Shown: positions 9,966 through 19,661 of the stretch, piece by piece
How the letters are laid out: the number at the start of each line of letters is the position of its first letter
Numbering within the stretch: position 1 is the first letter of the stretch
Assembly: GCF_014202765.1 (NCBI RefSeq)
Contig: NZ_JACHHN010000001.1
Span: forward strand, 809,735 to 873,734
Length of the DNA stretch: 64,000 bases
Source: Silvimonas terrae
Lineage (GTDB): Bacteria > Pseudomonadota > Gammaproteobacteria > Burkholderiales > Chitinibacteraceae
Direction: 5' to 3'
Position numbers and translations under genes: made by a program
The notes under the pieces: model-generated
The model's database searches: none
What the model was told of the DNA's origin: nothing
What the model saw: the letters and a program-made list of their open reading frames with translations, nothing else

Positions 9966-10779
9966 TATCCCGGACGAACTCCAACACCTGCGCAAGCGCG
10001 CCCGCCGTCGTCTTGTCGGTGCGGTTGCCCTGGTCCTGTTCTCACTCACTGTCTTGTGGACAGTGCTCGATTCGCAGCCGCCGGCCAATCTGGCGGCCCA
10101 GCATCCGGTGGAAATCATCGCCAGCGCGCCCAGCGCCGGCAATGCTTCCGCCGTGGCGATGTCTTCCACCGTCACCCCGGATGGCACCGTGGCATCTGCC
10201 GCTCAGCCTGATGGGCTGACGCCGGCCACGGTAACGGCGACGCCCGCCCCGGTGGTGGCTGCCAACACGGCGCCCGCGCCGGTTGCCGCCGTCAAACCGG
10301 TGGATGGCACCACGCATGCGCCGCAATCCTTGCCTGGCAAGTTGCAGCGAGTGCAAGGTGATGAGGCGCCAGCGCCCAAGCCGCGCGCCACGCCGACGCC
10401 CGCGCCAGAAAAGCCGGCCGCGCCCAAACCCAAACTGGCCGAAGCCAAACCGACCCCCAAACCCAAGGCGACGCCAGATCCTGAAGCCATCCTGAACGGC
10501 ACCGCTGATAGTGGTGGTACACCGGCGGCTGCGGATAAATCTGCAGACAATACGCCGCGCCACTACGTGCAACTGGGTGCGTTTGGTAACGCAGACAAGG
10601 CGCATGAGGTGGTGGGCAAGCTCAAGGCCGCTGGTCTGCCGGCCTACTCGGAAAAGGTCACCACCTCTACCGGCACGCTGACCCGCGTGCGCGTTGGGCC
10701 GGTGGTCTCCTCGGAAGCCTATAACGTGGCCAAAAAGCTCAGCTCCATGGGCTATCAAGGTCAGGTGGTGAGCAAATAA
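9946..10779 (+). CDS. SPOR-domain inner-membrane protein (DedD-like)
   Basis: A 277-residue protein with a short basic cytoplasmic head (LRKRARRR) and one membrane span at about 24-44. A long Ala/Pro/Lys-rich periplasmic linker leads to a C-terminal SPOR domain (about 203-277, HYVQLGAFGNADKAHEVVGKL). SPOR domains bind denuded glycan at the septum, so a role in cell division like DedD is likely. Two ATG codons (9946, 9952) are possible starts, both inside folC. The position between folC and cvpA matches dedD in gammaproteobacteria. Confidence 0.88.
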   Translation: MAMARDNIPDELQHLRKRARRRLVGAVALVLFSLTVLWTVLDSQPPANLAAQHPVEIIASAPSAGNASAVAMSSTVTPDGTVASAAQPDGLTPATVTATPAPVVAANTAPAPVAAVKPVDGTTHAPQSLPGKLQRVQGDEAPAPKPRATPTPAPEKPAAPKPKLAEAKPTPKPKATPDPEAILNGTADSGGTPAAADKSADNTPRHYVQLGAFGNADKAHEVVGKLKAAGLPAYSEKVTTSTGTLTRVRVGPVVSSEAYNVAKKLSSMGYQGQVVSK

Positions 10780-10839
10780 ACCAGACATGAGAACCATGAA
10801 ACCCATGCGCGCCGAAGTCATGACGAGCGGGAGCAGACC

Positions 10840-11331
10840 GTGACCGGGTTCGATTACATCGTACTCGGCATTCTGGGCTTATCCATTCTGCTTTCCGTCA
10901 TGCGCGGGCTAGTGCAAGAGGTCATGGCACTGGCCGGCTGGGCCATCTCGGCCTGGGTGGCCTTTCATTATTCAACATTGACCACACCTTATATGCCACA
11001 AGCCATTCCCTCGCCCCAGTTGCGTTATCTGGCGGCGGTGGTTTTGCTGTTTTTTGCATCCTGGATTGTGTGTTCCTTGCTGCGCCTGACGCTAGCCCAG
11101 TTCCTCAAAGTCACTGGTTTGCGTCCGCTGGACCGGTTACTGGGGGCGGTATTCGGTGTGGCGCGTGGTTTTCTGTTTACATTGATGATCGTGTTGATTG
11201 CCGGTCTGACCGATGTACCCAGAAGCCCGCTCTGGCGCAATGCCATGTTCAGCCCGTTATTTGAGCAAGCAGCCGTCATGGCGTTGCCCTGGTTACCCCA
11301 GGACCTCGCCCGGCACATTCATTACGACTGA
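10840..11331 (+). CDS. cvpA: CvpA family membrane protein
   Basis: A 163-residue protein with four predicted membrane spans, beginning MTGFDYIVLGILGLSILLSVMRGLVQEVMAL, typical of the colicin-V-production protein family. It has a GTG start with GCGGGAG upstream. In many proteobacteria cvpA is co-transcribed with purF, as here (69-base gap). The molecular function is still poorly defined; envelope or bile-stress roles have been reported for relatives. Confidence 0.9.
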   Translation: MTGFDYIVLGILGLSILLSVMRGLVQEVMALAGWAISAWVAFHYSTLTTPYMPQAIPSPQLRYLAAVVLLFFASWIVCSLLRLTLAQFLKVTGLRPLDRLLGAVFGVARGFLFTLMIVLIAGLTDVPRSPLWRNAMFSPLFEQAAVMALPWLPQDLARHIHYD

Positions 11332-11400
11332 AGTCCGGTTACAAGGACAGGTCGGTTTAAACCCTGGTCGTGGTTTTGCACGTTTCGAGAGGCATTCAGC

Positions 11401-12933
11401 ATGTGTGGCATTCTGGGCATAGTCGCCAAAACTCCAGTCAACCAGTTGTTGTACGACGGCTTGCTGGTTCTACAGCACCGTGGTCAGGACGCGGCCGGGA
11501 TCGTCACCGCTGAAGAACAGCGACTGCATATGCACAAAGGCCAGGGCCTTGTGCGTGACGTGTTTCGCACTCGCAACATGCGCTCGCTCTGGGGCAATAC
11601 CGGCATTGGTCACGTGCGGTATCCGACTGCCGGTTCGGCTTCCAGCCTTGCGGAGTCGCAACCGTTTTACGTCAACAGCCCGTTTGGTATCGTGCTGGCC
11701 CACAACGGCAACCTGACCAATGACGCCAAGCTCAAGGACGAGATGTACCGCACCGATCTGCGGCATATCAACACCAATTCTGATTCCGAAGCCTTGCTGA
11801 ACGTATTTGCGCATGAACTGCAAAACCGTGCCCAGGGTTTCAAGCTTGACGCCGACATCATTTTTGAAGCGGTCGCCGCCGTGCACAAGCGCGTCAAAGG
11901 CGCTTATGCCGTGGTTGCCATCATTGCCGGTTACGGCCTGGTCGCTTTCCGTGATCCGCACGGTATCCGTCCGCTGACCCTGGGCTCGCACGAGACCGAG
12001 GCGGGCACGGAATACCTGGTTGCTTCTGAATCTGTTGCGCTTGATACCCTTGGCTTCAAACGCGTGCGTGATATTGATCCGGGCGAAGCGGTCTACATTT
12101 CGTTTGCGGGCGAATTGTCTAACCGCCAGTGCCACCCGACACCCAATCTGGTGCCGTGTATTTTCGAGCATGTGTACTTTGCCCGTCCGGATAGCGTCAT
12201 TGACGGTATTTCGGTCTATGAAGCACGCCTGAAAATGGGTGACTACCTGGCTGAGCGTGTACAAAAGATCATTCCGGATCTGGATATCGATGTGGTCATC
12301 CCTATCCCGGATACCAGCCGTGCCTCGGCACTGCAACTGGCCATCAAGCTGAACCTGCCGTACCGCGAAGGTTTTATCAAAAACCGCTACATCGGCCGCA
12401 CCTTCATCATGCCAGGGCAGGCCTCACGCAAAAAATCGGTGCGGCAGAAGCTCAACCCGATTGGCGTTGAATTTGCCGGTCGCAGTGTGCTGCTGGTGGA
12501 TGACTCCATTGTGCGCGGTACTACCTCCAAAGAAATTGTGCAAATGGCCCGCGAAGCCGGTGCCCGCAAGGTGTACCTGGCGTCCGCTGCGCCCCCGGTC
12601 AAGTTCCCGCATGTGTATGGCATTGATATGCCGACCCGCGCAGAACTGATCGCTACCGGTCGCACCGACCAGCAAATTGCCGAGGAAGTGGGCGCTGACG
12701 CGGTGATCTACCAGGAACTGACCGACTTGATCTCTGCCTGTCGCGAAGCGAGCGGCGGCCGCATCCAGGAGTTTGAAACCTCTTGTTTTGATGGCAAGTA
12801 CATCACCGGCGACATTACCGATGATTACCTGGATCAACTGGAAGCCAAGCGACTGTCACCGCTGTCGACCAAGAGCAGCGATAGCGCCCTGCATGATCTG
12901 AATATCGGCATTGCCGAGCAGAACCTCGTCTGA
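11401..12933 (+). CDS. purF: Amidophosphoribosyltransferase
   Basis: A 510-residue enzyme catalysing the first committed step of purine synthesis (PRPP plus glutamine to phosphoribosylamine). The N-terminal nucleophile is Cys2 in MCGILGIV. The glutaminase motifs ([16 protein letters not shown]) and the PRPP-binding loop ([18 protein letters not shown]) are intact. It ends the trpF-to-purF run and is followed by a terminator hairpin. Confidence 0.97.
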   Translation: MCGILGIVAKTPVNQLLYDGLLVLQHRGQDAAGIVTAEEQRLHMHKGQGLVRDVFRTRNMRSLWGNTGIGHVRYPTAGSASSLAESQPFYVNSPFGIVLAHNGNLTNDAKLKDEMYRTDLRHINTNSDSEALLNVFAHELQNRAQGFKLDADIIFEAVAAVHKRVKGAYAVVAIIAGYGLVAFRDPHGIRPLTLGSHETEAGTEYLVASESVALDTLGFKRVRDIDPGEAVYISFAGELSNRQCHPTPNLVPCIFEHVYFARPDSVIDGISVYEARLKMGDYLAERVQKIIPDLDIDVVIPIPDTSRASALQLAIKLNLPYREGFIKNRYIGRTFIMPGQASRKKSVRQKLNPIGVEFAGRSVLLVDDSIVRGTTSKEIVQMAREAGARKVYLASAAPPVKFPHVYGIDMPTRAELIATGRTDQQIAEEVGADAVIYQELTDLISACREASGGRIQEFETSCFDGKYITGDITDDYLDQLEAKRLSPLSTKSSDSALHDLNIGIAEQNLV

Positions 12934-12959
12934 CGGCGCACTGCCGGATCAACGGGAGT

Positions 12960-12990
12960 ACAAAAGGGGAGCTTTTTGCGCCCCTTTTGT
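12960..12990 (+). terminator. Terminator after purF
   Basis: Perfect 10-bp stem (ACAAAAGGGG / CCCCTTTTGT) with an 11-base loop, 27 bases after the purF stop and before metZ. The T-run is inside the stem and only a short TTCTG follows. Confidence 0.7.
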
Positions 12991-13055
12991 TTCTGTGCCA
13001 CCTGGGCATCATCAGGCACAATCAACAAGACACTAGAATTTGATAAGGGCATTTC

Positions 13056-14240
13056 ATGGCTGATCTTGATTACAGCAAGCTGCATCCTGATACGCTGGCA
13101 GTGCGCGCTGGCACTGAGCGCACGCACTTTGGCGAACACTCGGACGCCATGTTCCTGACCTCCAGTTTTGTGGTGGGCAGCGCCGAAGAAGCCATGCTGA
13201 AGTTCACGGGCCAGGTGCCGGGCTTTATTTATTCGCGCTTCACCAACCCGACCGTCAGCGCCTTTGAAGAGCGCCTTGCTGCCATGGAAGGCGCAGAGCG
13301 CGCCGTGGCGACGGCATCTGGCATGAGCGCCATTATGTCGCTGTGTCTGGCGCACCTGCGTGCCGGGGATCATATCGTCGCCTCCAGTGTCCTGTTTGGT
13401 TCCACCATGCAGTTCTTCAACAACTACATGGCCAAGTTCGGCGTGGAAGTCACCTATGCCTCGCCGGTTGATCTGGCCGAGTGGCACGCTGCCATCAAGC
13501 CGAACACCAAACTGTTTTTCCTGGAAACGCCGTCCAATCCGCTGATTGATGTGGCAGATATCCGCGCCATTGCCGATATTGCCCACGGCGCGGGCGCCAT
13601 TCTGGCGGTCGATAACTGCTTCTGCTCGCCCGCATTGCAACAGCCGCTCAAGCATGGCGCGGATATCGTCGTGCATTCGGCCACCAAATATATCGACGGC
13701 CAGGGCCGCGTGCTGGGTGGCGCGGTGGTCGGCAGCAATGCGTTGATTGAACCGGTTTACCTGTTCCTGCGTACCGCCGGCCCGACGCTGTCGCCATTCA
13801 ATGCCTGGGTGCTGCTCAAGGGTCTGGAAACGCTCGGCATCCGCATGAAGGCGCATTCGGAAAACGCCATGCAACTGGCGACCTGGCTGGAGGCCCACCC
13901 CAAGGTGGCCAAGGTGTATTACTCCGGTCTTCAATCCCACCCGCAGCATGCACTGGCCGAACGCCAGCAAAGCGGCCACGGCGGCGTGGTGTCGTTTGAC
14001 GTCAAGGGCGGCAAGGATGTTGCCTGGCGCGTGATTGATCGGGTGCAACTGATGTCGCGCACCGCCAACCTGGGCGATGTACGCACCACCATTAGCCACC
14101 CGGCTACCACGTCGCATGGGCGCTTGACGCAAGAGGCCCGCAACCGTGCTGGCATTGGCGATGGCTTGATCCGTATTTCCGTGGGTCTGGAACATGTCGG
14201 TGATCTGATTGCCGATCTGGAACGCGGTTTCGCTGACTAA
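13056..14240 (+). CDS. metZ: O-succinylhomoserine sulfhydrylase
   Basis: A 394-residue PLP enzyme of the Cys/Met-metabolism family making homocysteine directly from O-succinylhomoserine and sulfide. The Schiff-base lysine is K211 in SATKYIDGQGRVLGG. YSRFTNPTV and the C-terminal RISVGLEHVGDLIADL are typical of MetZ. It has its own gap after the purF terminator. The purF-metZ order is characteristic of betaproteobacteria and pseudomonads and separates it from MetB/MetC paralogs. Confidence 0.92.
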   Translation: MADLDYSKLHPDTLAVRAGTERTHFGEHSDAMFLTSSFVVGSAEEAMLKFTGQVPGFIYSRFTNPTVSAFEERLAAMEGAERAVATASGMSAIMSLCLAHLRAGDHIVASSVLFGSTMQFFNNYMAKFGVEVTYASPVDLAEWHAAIKPNTKLFFLETPSNPLIDVADIRAIADIAHGAGAILAVDNCFCSPALQQPLKHGADIVVHSATKYIDGQGRVLGGAVVGSNALIEPVYLFLRTAGPTLSPFNAWVLLKGLETLGIRMKAHSENAMQLATWLEAHPKVAKVYYSGLQSHPQHALAERQQSGHGGVVSFDVKGGKDVAWRVIDRVQLMSRTANLGDVRTTISHPATTSHGRLTQEARNRAGIGDGLIRISVGLEHVGDLIADLERGFAD

Positions 14241-14280
14241 AGCGCAAGTCCGGCATTATTTGCGCTGACGCCAGCGTGCC

Positions 14281-14306
14281 CGCCAGGCAAACTGGCGTTT
14301 CTATTT
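14281..14306 (+). terminator. Terminator after metZ
   Basis: Stem CGCCAG / CTGGCG with loop GCAAA followed by TTTCTATTT. A second ACGCCAG at 14268-14274 could pair with the same right arm, giving an alternative larger hairpin. Confidence 0.6.
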
Positions 14307-14339
14307 GTCTGGCATAAACGGGCGTGACAGCGCCTGCCC

Positions 14340-14406
14340 CTGTGGGGACGACCCCACAGCGTATTGATCACCGAGGACGGCCTCATTCACACGGAGGCCG
14401 TTTTTC
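14340..14406 (+). promoter_or_regulatory. Guanidine-II (mini-ykkC) riboswitch upstream of sugE
   Basis: Two hairpins with the class-defining ACGR loops are visible. P1 has arms CTGTGGGG and CCCCACAG (14340-14347, 14352-14359) around loop ACGA. P2 has arms GAGG and CCTC (14373-14376, 14381-14384) around loop ACGG. The 13-base linker fits the family. The P2 right arm can instead pair, as ACGGCCTC (14377-14384) with GAGGCCGT (14394-14401). That sequesters the Shine-Dalgarno GGAGG (14393-14397) nine bases before the sugE ATG and leaves five T's behind the hairpin. Guanidine holding P1 and P2 together would free the ribosome site or prevent termination. The next gene is a guanidinium-exporter homolog, as expected for this class. 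Confidence 0.9.
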
Positions 14407-14739
14407 ATGTCTGCAAATGTTATCTCCTGGCTTGCCCTGATCGTCGCCGGCTTACTGGAAGTAGGTTGGGCGGTGGCCCTCAAATCTTCCGCCGGGTTCA
14501 GCCGGTTGTGGCCCTCTCTGGCTTTTGTGATCCTGTTGCTGGGCAGCATGGGTTTGCTGGCGTACGCCATCCGCACCTTGCCGCTGGGCACCGCCTATGC
14601 CTTGTGGACGGGCATCGGCGTGCTGGGCTCCGTGTTGTGTGGCGTACTGTTCTGGGGAGAGCCGCTCTCGCTGCTGCGGGCGGTGTCGGTCATGCTGTTG
14701 CTGGCGGGAATGGTGGGGCTCAAGCTCACTGCGGCCTGA
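14407..14739 (+). CDS. sugE: Guanidinium exporter, SMR family (SugE/Gdx)
   Basis: A 110-residue, four-span small-multidrug-resistance protein. The central glutamate in GLLEVGWAVALK (about residue 19) and YALWTGIGVLGSVL are the SugE/Gdx signature, distinguishing it from EmrE-type drug exporters. Gdx proteins form dual-topology dimers that exchange guanidinium for protons. The preceding two-hairpin riboswitch independently points to guanidine as substrate. The gene stands alone and converges on ppk2 with a 19-base gap. Confidence 0.92.
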   Translation: MSANVISWLALIVAGLLEVGWAVALKSSAGFSRLWPSLAFVILLLGSMGLLAYAIRTLPLGTAYALWTGIGVLGSVLCGVLFWGEPLSLLRAVSVMLLLAGMVGLKLTAA

Positions 14740-14758
14740 AGACCCCAGCCGTGCGTGC

Positions 14759-15583
14759 TCAATAGCGCAATTCAACCAACGGGCAGGTAATCGGCGCTTC
14801 TTTATAGCCCGTGGGTTTCTGGCGCTTGGGCAGCACAATCTTCTGCTTTGGCATTTTCTTGTACGGAATCTGCGCCAGGATATGGCTGATGATATTGAGG
14901 CGGGTGCGCTTCTTGTCATCTGAATGGATGACGTACCAGGGTGCCCATTCCGAACTGGTTTTTTCGAACATCTCATCGCGTGCGCGGGAGTAGTCGTACC
15001 AGCGGCTGTAAGAGGCGATATCCATTGGCGAGAGCTTCCAGGTCTTGCGGCCGTCATCAATCCGGTCTTCCAGGCGGCGTGTTTGTTCATCCATGCCCAC
15101 TTCCAGCCAGTATTTGAGCAAGATAATGCCCTCGTGCACCATGGCTTTTTCCACGATGGGTGCGCCGCGCAAAAACGTTTCTGTCTGCTCCGGGGTGCAG
15201 AAGCCCATCACGCGTTCCACCCCGGCACGGTTGTACCAGCTCCGGTCAAAAATGACGACTTCGCCGGCTGCAGGCAGGTGCGGGACATAGCGCTGCATAT
15301 ATAACTGGCTTTTCTCCCGGTCTGTGGGGGCGGGCAGGGCGACGACCCGAAATACCCGTGGGCTGACCCGTTCGGTCAATGCCTTGATCACCCCGCCTTT
15401 ACCCGCGCCATCCCGCCCTTCAAACAAAATGCAGACCTTCAGACCCTTCTGCTTGACCCATTCCTGCAAATGCACCAGTTCTACGTGTAAATCCCGCAGG
15501 GCGCGCTCGTAGTCCTTGTTGGCGATTTTCTCAGGCGAGGCAGCCGGTTCAGCGCCAGCGCTTTTGCGCTTTTGTGCAGACAT
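14759..15583 (-). CDS. ppk2: Polyphosphate kinase 2
   Basis: A 274-residue P-loop kinase of the PPK2 family, which transfers phosphate between polyphosphate and nucleoside diphosphates. Visible are Walker A (FEGRDGAGKGG), the lid region (PTDREKSQLYMQRY), Walker B (EVVIFDRSWYNRAGVERVMGF) and the C-terminal PWYVIHSDDKKRTRLN. Single-domain length fits the class that phosphorylates NDP. It lies 11 bases downstream of the SulP transporter on the same strand and is probably co-transcribed with it. Confidence 0.92.
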   Translation of the reverse strand: MSAQKRKSAGAEPAASPEKIANKDYERALRDLHVELVHLQEWVKQKGLKVCILFEGRDGAGKGGVIKALTERVSPRVFRVVALPAPTDREKSQLYMQRYVPHLPAAGEVVIFDRSWYNRAGVERVMGFCTPEQTETFLRGAPIVEKAMVHEGIILLKYWLEVGMDEQTRRLEDRIDDGRKTWKLSPMDIASYSRWYDYSRARDEMFEKTSSEWAPWYVIHSDDKKRTRLNIISHILAQIPYKKMPKQKIVLPKRQKPTGYKEAPITCPLVELRY

Positions 15584-15594
15584 GTCGATCCTCT

Positions 15595-17349
15595 CTATTC
15601 ATGGGCCGGCGCAGGGGCCGGTGGGGTGGAAACCGTCGCCGGATGCAACTGGCGCCAGGCGGCCAGTGCGGTGCGACGGGTATTGAAAAGCTTCAATTCA
15701 CGCGGGCCTTTCAGTTCGATGTGATGGGCTTCCAGCCACTGTTCAATCAGATAGCGGTGGCCGCAGAACGCCAGATTGATGCCGCGAGCATGCAGATTGC
15801 TATCGAGTTCCATAATGGTGAGCGCTCCGGTCAGATCCACCATACTGATGACGTGGCTATCGATCAGCACCCATTGCACCGGCTCGGTCGCTGCTTCAAT
15901 CAGTTGTTCGATGCGCTGCCTGAAATAGCCGGCATTAAAGAAGATCAGCGGGGCTTCAAAGCGGTAGACAATCAACCCTGGCACGGATTGCGCCGTCGGG
16001 TAAAACATCAGGCCATGAAAGTCGCCGTCTTCGGCCAGGCCCAGCACATAGTTGCTCGGTCGCGCCACTTGCCCCAAAAAGCGCAGCAGGGCAATGGCGA
16101 TGGCAAACAGGATGCCTGGCATCACCCCGACAATCAGCACCGCCAGGAAGGTACCCAGCGCAATGGCAAATTCGGCGCGGCTCATGCGGTACAGGCTGAT
16201 GTAGGCTCGCCAGTCGGTCAGCCCCCAGGAACTGAAAATCAGGATGACCGCCAGCGCGGCCGTTGGCAGGGCGGCCATGGGCGTGGCAAACAGCAGGAGC
16301 GCCAGCAGAATGGCCAGCGCAGCAAACACCTGGGCCATGCGCGTGCGTCCGCCTGCGGCATCATTGACCGCTGTGCGCGAATCCGCACCGGTGACCGCAA
16401 ACCCTTGCGAGAGCGCAGAGACAATGTCCACCACGCCAAAAGCAATGAATTCCTGGTTGCCGTCGACCTGATAGCCGTTTTTGGCGGCAAAACTGCGTGC
16501 GGTCAGCATGCCGCTGCTGAAACTGATAAAGGCCAGCAGCGCCGCAGACGGAATAATATCGCCCCAGTCTTCATGCGGCAGCGCCGGCCAGTGCAGCCGT
16601 GGTACGGATGAGGGGATATCTCCGATGGTGATGACCTGGCGGCTTTCCAGATGAAACACCATGCTGACCAGCACGGCTGCCACCGCCACCACCAGCGCGA
16701 CCGGCCCATTGCGCCAGACCTTGCGCAGCACGACATACAACACTATCAATCCCGTAGCGACCAGTACCGTCGGTACATGGGCGTCGGGCAATTGCCGCAC
16801 AAAAGAAATCGCCTGGCCGACGACATCGCGGCCCACCAGCGTCACCCCCGTAAGCTTGCCCAGTTGCCCGACGATGATCGTAATGGCCACCCCGTTCAAC
16901 AGCCCGGTCAGGATGGGGCGCGAGAGCAAGTCGGCCAGAAAGCCCAGCCGTAGCTTGCCCGCCAGCAAGCAAAACAGTCCGGTAAACAAGGTCAGAGAGA
17001 TGGCGAGGGCGTGATAACGCTCCGGGTCACCCTGGGCCAGCGGGGCCAGGGTGGCGGCGATCATGGCGCAGGTGGCGGCATCCGGGCCCACGATCAACTG
17101 CCGGGAAGAGCCAAACAGCGCGTAGGCCATCATGGGCAAGATGGCGCTATATAGCCCTACCACCGGGCTGAATCCGGCCAATTGGGCATAGGCGATGCAG
17201 ACCGGTAAAGCCACGGTGGCCACCGAGACCCCTGCAATCAGGTCGGCGCGGACATTGATGCGGGAATAACGCAGTAATTCCGGCAGGCCCGGGGCCCAGG
17301 ACGCCAGTAAGACTGCCACTCGCAACGAGCGGTGCGTAAAGCGGGGCAT
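15595..17349 (-). CDS. SulP family anion transporter with STAS domain
   Basis: A 584-residue protein with about ten to twelve membrane spans and a C-terminal cytoplasmic STAS domain (about 450-570). The motif AYAQLAGFSPVVGLYSAILPMMAYALFGSSRQLIVGPDA is the SulP signature. Members carry sulfate, bicarbonate or other anions; the substrate cannot be read from sequence. I start at ATG 17349 because AAGGA lies five bases upstream on the minus strand; a longer frame to 17472 has no family match. It is divergent from cstA and followed by ppk2. Confidence 0.88.
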   Translation of the reverse strand: MPRFTHRSLRVAVLLASWAPGLPELLRYSRINVRADLIAGVSVATVALPVCIAYAQLAGFSPVVGLYSAILPMMAYALFGSSRQLIVGPDAATCAMIAATLAPLAQGDPERYHALAISLTLFTGLFCLLAGKLRLGFLADLLSRPILTGLLNGVAITIIVGQLGKLTGVTLVGRDVVGQAISFVRQLPDAHVPTVLVATGLIVLYVVLRKVWRNGPVALVVAVAAVLVSMVFHLESRQVITIGDIPSSVPRLHWPALPHEDWGDIIPSAALLAFISFSSGMLTARSFAAKNGYQVDGNQEFIAFGVVDIVSALSQGFAVTGADSRTAVNDAAGGRTRMAQVFAALAILLALLLFATPMAALPTAALAVILIFSSWGLTDWRAYISLYRMSRAEFAIALGTFLAVLIVGVMPGILFAIAIALLRFLGQVARPSNYVLGLAEDGDFHGLMFYPTAQSVPGLIVYRFEAPLIFFNAGYFRQRIEQLIEAATEPVQWVLIDSHVISMVDLTGALTIMELDSNLHARGINLAFCGHRYLIEQWLEAHHIELKGPRELKLFNTRRTALAAWRQLHPATVSTPPAPAPAHE

Positions 17350-17422
17350 GAAATCCTTGGTCTTGTTGATGACGGTGTTGCGGGCTGACCATGGTGCCGG
17401 CAAACGGCATCCAGTCATTATT

Positions 17423-17452
17423 GCAGCCCCTGACGGAATTGAAAGGGGCTGC
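17423..17452. other. Inverted repeat in the sulP-cstA divergent region
   Basis: Perfect 9-bp arms GCAGCCCCT and AGGGGCTGC separated by 12 bases lie between the divergent sulP and cstA genes (gap 17350-17597). It could be an operator or a leader hairpin. There is no T-run to suggest a terminator. Confidence 0.35.
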
Positions 17453-17597
17453 CATGCAAGCAATGGCAGCATTGATCCACAGATCAGGGTTGTCGAGGAT
17501 GAAGAATGTAGTGGCAGTTGTTAAACTACATTACGCACTCTGCAATGAAGGCGTCCGCCGACAGCACTCGCCGGCAAAATATAACAAGGGGACTTAT

Positions 17598-19661
17598 ATG
17601 CGTCGTGAATGGTTGATCTGGATTGCGGTGGCAATCCTGGGTGCCATCGGCTTTGGCATGCTGGCCTTGAGCCGGGGTGAGCATGTCAACGCTGTGTGGA
17701 TGGTCACGGCTGCCGTGGCGTGTTACGCCATTGCCTACCGTTTCTACAGTCGCTTTATCGCCAACAAGGTGTTTGAACTGGATGACCGCCGCCTGACCCC
17801 CGCGGAACGGCGCAACGATGGCCTTGATTATGTACCCACCAACAAATGGGTCCTGTTTGGTCACCACTTTGCTGCCATTGCTGGCGCGGGCCCGCTGGTG
17901 GGCCCCATTCTGGCTGCACAAATGGGCTATCTGCCGGGCACTTTATGGATTCTGATCGGTGTGATGCTGGCGGGTGCGGTGCAGGACTTTCTGGTGCTGT
18001 TTATCTCTACCCGCCGTGACGGTCGTTCACTGGGCGAAATGGCCAAACAGGAACTCGGGCCCTTTGCCGGCGTGGTAGTCATGCTGGGTGCGCTGGGCGT
18101 GATGATCATCATCCTGTCTGCGCTTGCGCTGGTGGTGGTCAAGGCGCTGGCCGATAGCCCGTGGGGTGCATTCACCATTGCGGCCACGATTCCCATTGCG
18201 CTGTTTATGGGTGTCTACATGCGCTATATCCGCCCGGGGCGGATTGCGGAGATCTCGGTCATTGGTTTTGTGCTGATGATGCTGGCTATTGTGTACGGCG
18301 GTGACATTGCCAAAGACCCAACCTGGGGCCCGATCTTTACCCTCAACGGCCCGCAAATGACCTGGGCGCTGGTGATCTACGGTTTCATCGCTTCGGTCTT
18401 GCCGGTGTGGTTGTTGCTGGCGCCACGAGACTACCTCTCTACCTTTCTCAAAATTGGCGTGATTGTCGGGCTGGCCATTGGCATTGTGTTTGCCGCTCCT
18501 GACCTGAAAATGCCCGCAGTGTCCCGCTTTATTGATGGCTCAGGCCCGGTATTTGCCGGCAGCTTGTTCCCGTTTTTGTTCATTACCATTGCCTGCGGTT
18601 CTATCTCCGGCTTTCATGCGTTGGTGGCCTCGGGCACGACGCCCAAGCTGATCGAGCGCGAAAGCCATATGCGCATGATTGGCTATGGTGCCATGCTGAT
18701 GGAATCGTTCGTCGCGATCATGGCGCTGATTTGCGCCAGCGTGATCGATCCGGGCGTGTACTTCGCCATGAACTCACCGGCTGCGCTGATTGGCAAAACG
18801 GTGGTCGAGGCGTCAACCGTCATCAACGGCTGGGGCTTTACCATCACGCCGGATACGCTTTCCACCATTGCGCAGGAAGTGGGCGAGAAATCCATTCTCT
18901 CGCGCGCGGGCGGCGCGCCGACCTTTGCGGTAGGCATGGCGCATATCATTTCGGAGATCTTTGGCAGCCGCGCCATGATGGCGTTCTGGTATCACTTCGC
19001 CATTTTGTTTGAAGCGCTGTTCATCCTGACCGCAGTTGATGCCGGCACGCGCGCCTGCCGCTTCATGGTGCAGGATCTGGCCGGTGTGGTGATCCCCGGT
19101 CTGGGCAAGAGCCGCTCCTGGATCGGCAACCTGATCGGCACCACCATTGCCGTGGCAGGGTGGGGTTACTTTGTTTATCAGGGCGTCATCGACCCGCTGG
19201 GGGGCATCAACACCCTGTGGCCGCTGTTTGGCATTGGTAACCAGATGCTGGCCTCCATGGCGCTGATTCTGGGCACCGTGGTCTTGTTCAAGATGAAAAA
19301 AGAGCGTTACGCCTGGGTCACCATTCTGCCCACCGCGTGGTTGTTCATTACCTCGATGGCGGCAGGCTGGGAGAAAATTTTCAGCGCCAATCCCAAAATC
19401 GGGTTCCTGGCCGTGGCCAACAAGTTCAACGCCGCTGCCGCCCAGGGGACCATCATTGCCCCGGCCAAAACGGTTGAAGATATGCAGCGCATTGCCTTCA
19501 ATAACCAGATCAACGCCGCGTTGTGCGGGTTCTTCATGCTGGTGGCCGTGGTGATGCTGATTTCGGCGTTCCTTAACATTCGCAAAGCACTGGCATCGCG
19601 GCAACCCACCGCGCGTGAGGCCGATGCCAAGTGGCGCGGGGAGGCGACCAGCCATGCTTGA
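17598..19661 (+). CDS. cstA: Carbon starvation protein CstA (pyruvate/peptide transporter)
   Basis: A 687-residue membrane protein with about 16-18 spans, starting MRREWLIWIAVAILGAIGFG after a good AAGGGG ribosome site. The family motifs YVPTNKWVLFGHHFAAIAGAGPLVGP and GSISGFHALVASGTTPKL are intact. The related E. coli CstA and BtsT take up pyruvate, and CstA has also been linked to peptide uptake. A longer frame up to 17391 covers only the promoter region. Its stop lies inside the start of the ybdD-like gene, the usual CstA-YbdD pairing. Confidence 0.95.
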   Translation: MRREWLIWIAVAILGAIGFGMLALSRGEHVNAVWMVTAAVACYAIAYRFYSRFIANKVFELDDRRLTPAERRNDGLDYVPTNKWVLFGHHFAAIAGAGPLVGPILAAQMGYLPGTLWILIGVMLAGAVQDFLVLFISTRRDGRSLGEMAKQELGPFAGVVVMLGALGVMIIILSALALVVVKALADSPWGAFTIAATIPIALFMGVYMRYIRPGRIAEISVIGFVLMMLAIVYGGDIAKDPTWGPIFTLNGPQMTWALVIYGFIASVLPVWLLLAPRDYLSTFLKIGVIVGLAIGIVFAAPDLKMPAVSRFIDGSGPVFAGSLFPFLFITIACGSISGFHALVASGTTPKLIERESHMRMIGYGAMLMESFVAIMALICASVIDPGVYFAMNSPAALIGKTVVEASTVINGWGFTITPDTLSTIAQEVGEKSILSRAGGAPTFAVGMAHIISEIFGSRAMMAFWYHFAILFEALFILTAVDAGTRACRFMVQDLAGVVIPGLGKSRSWIGNLIGTTIAVAGWGYFVYQGVIDPLGGINTLWPLFGIGNQMLASMALILGTVVLFKMKKERYAWVTILPTAWLFITSMAAGWEKIFSANPKIGFLAVANKFNAAAAQGTIIAPAKTVEDMQRIAFNNQINAALCGFFMLVAVVMLISAFLNIRKALASRQPTAREADAKWRGEATSHA

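Noticed and set aside
12834-14195. 453-codon open frame on the minus strand
   Set aside because: Antisense to metZ, which has full PLP motifs; the shadow protein is His/Arg-rich without domains.
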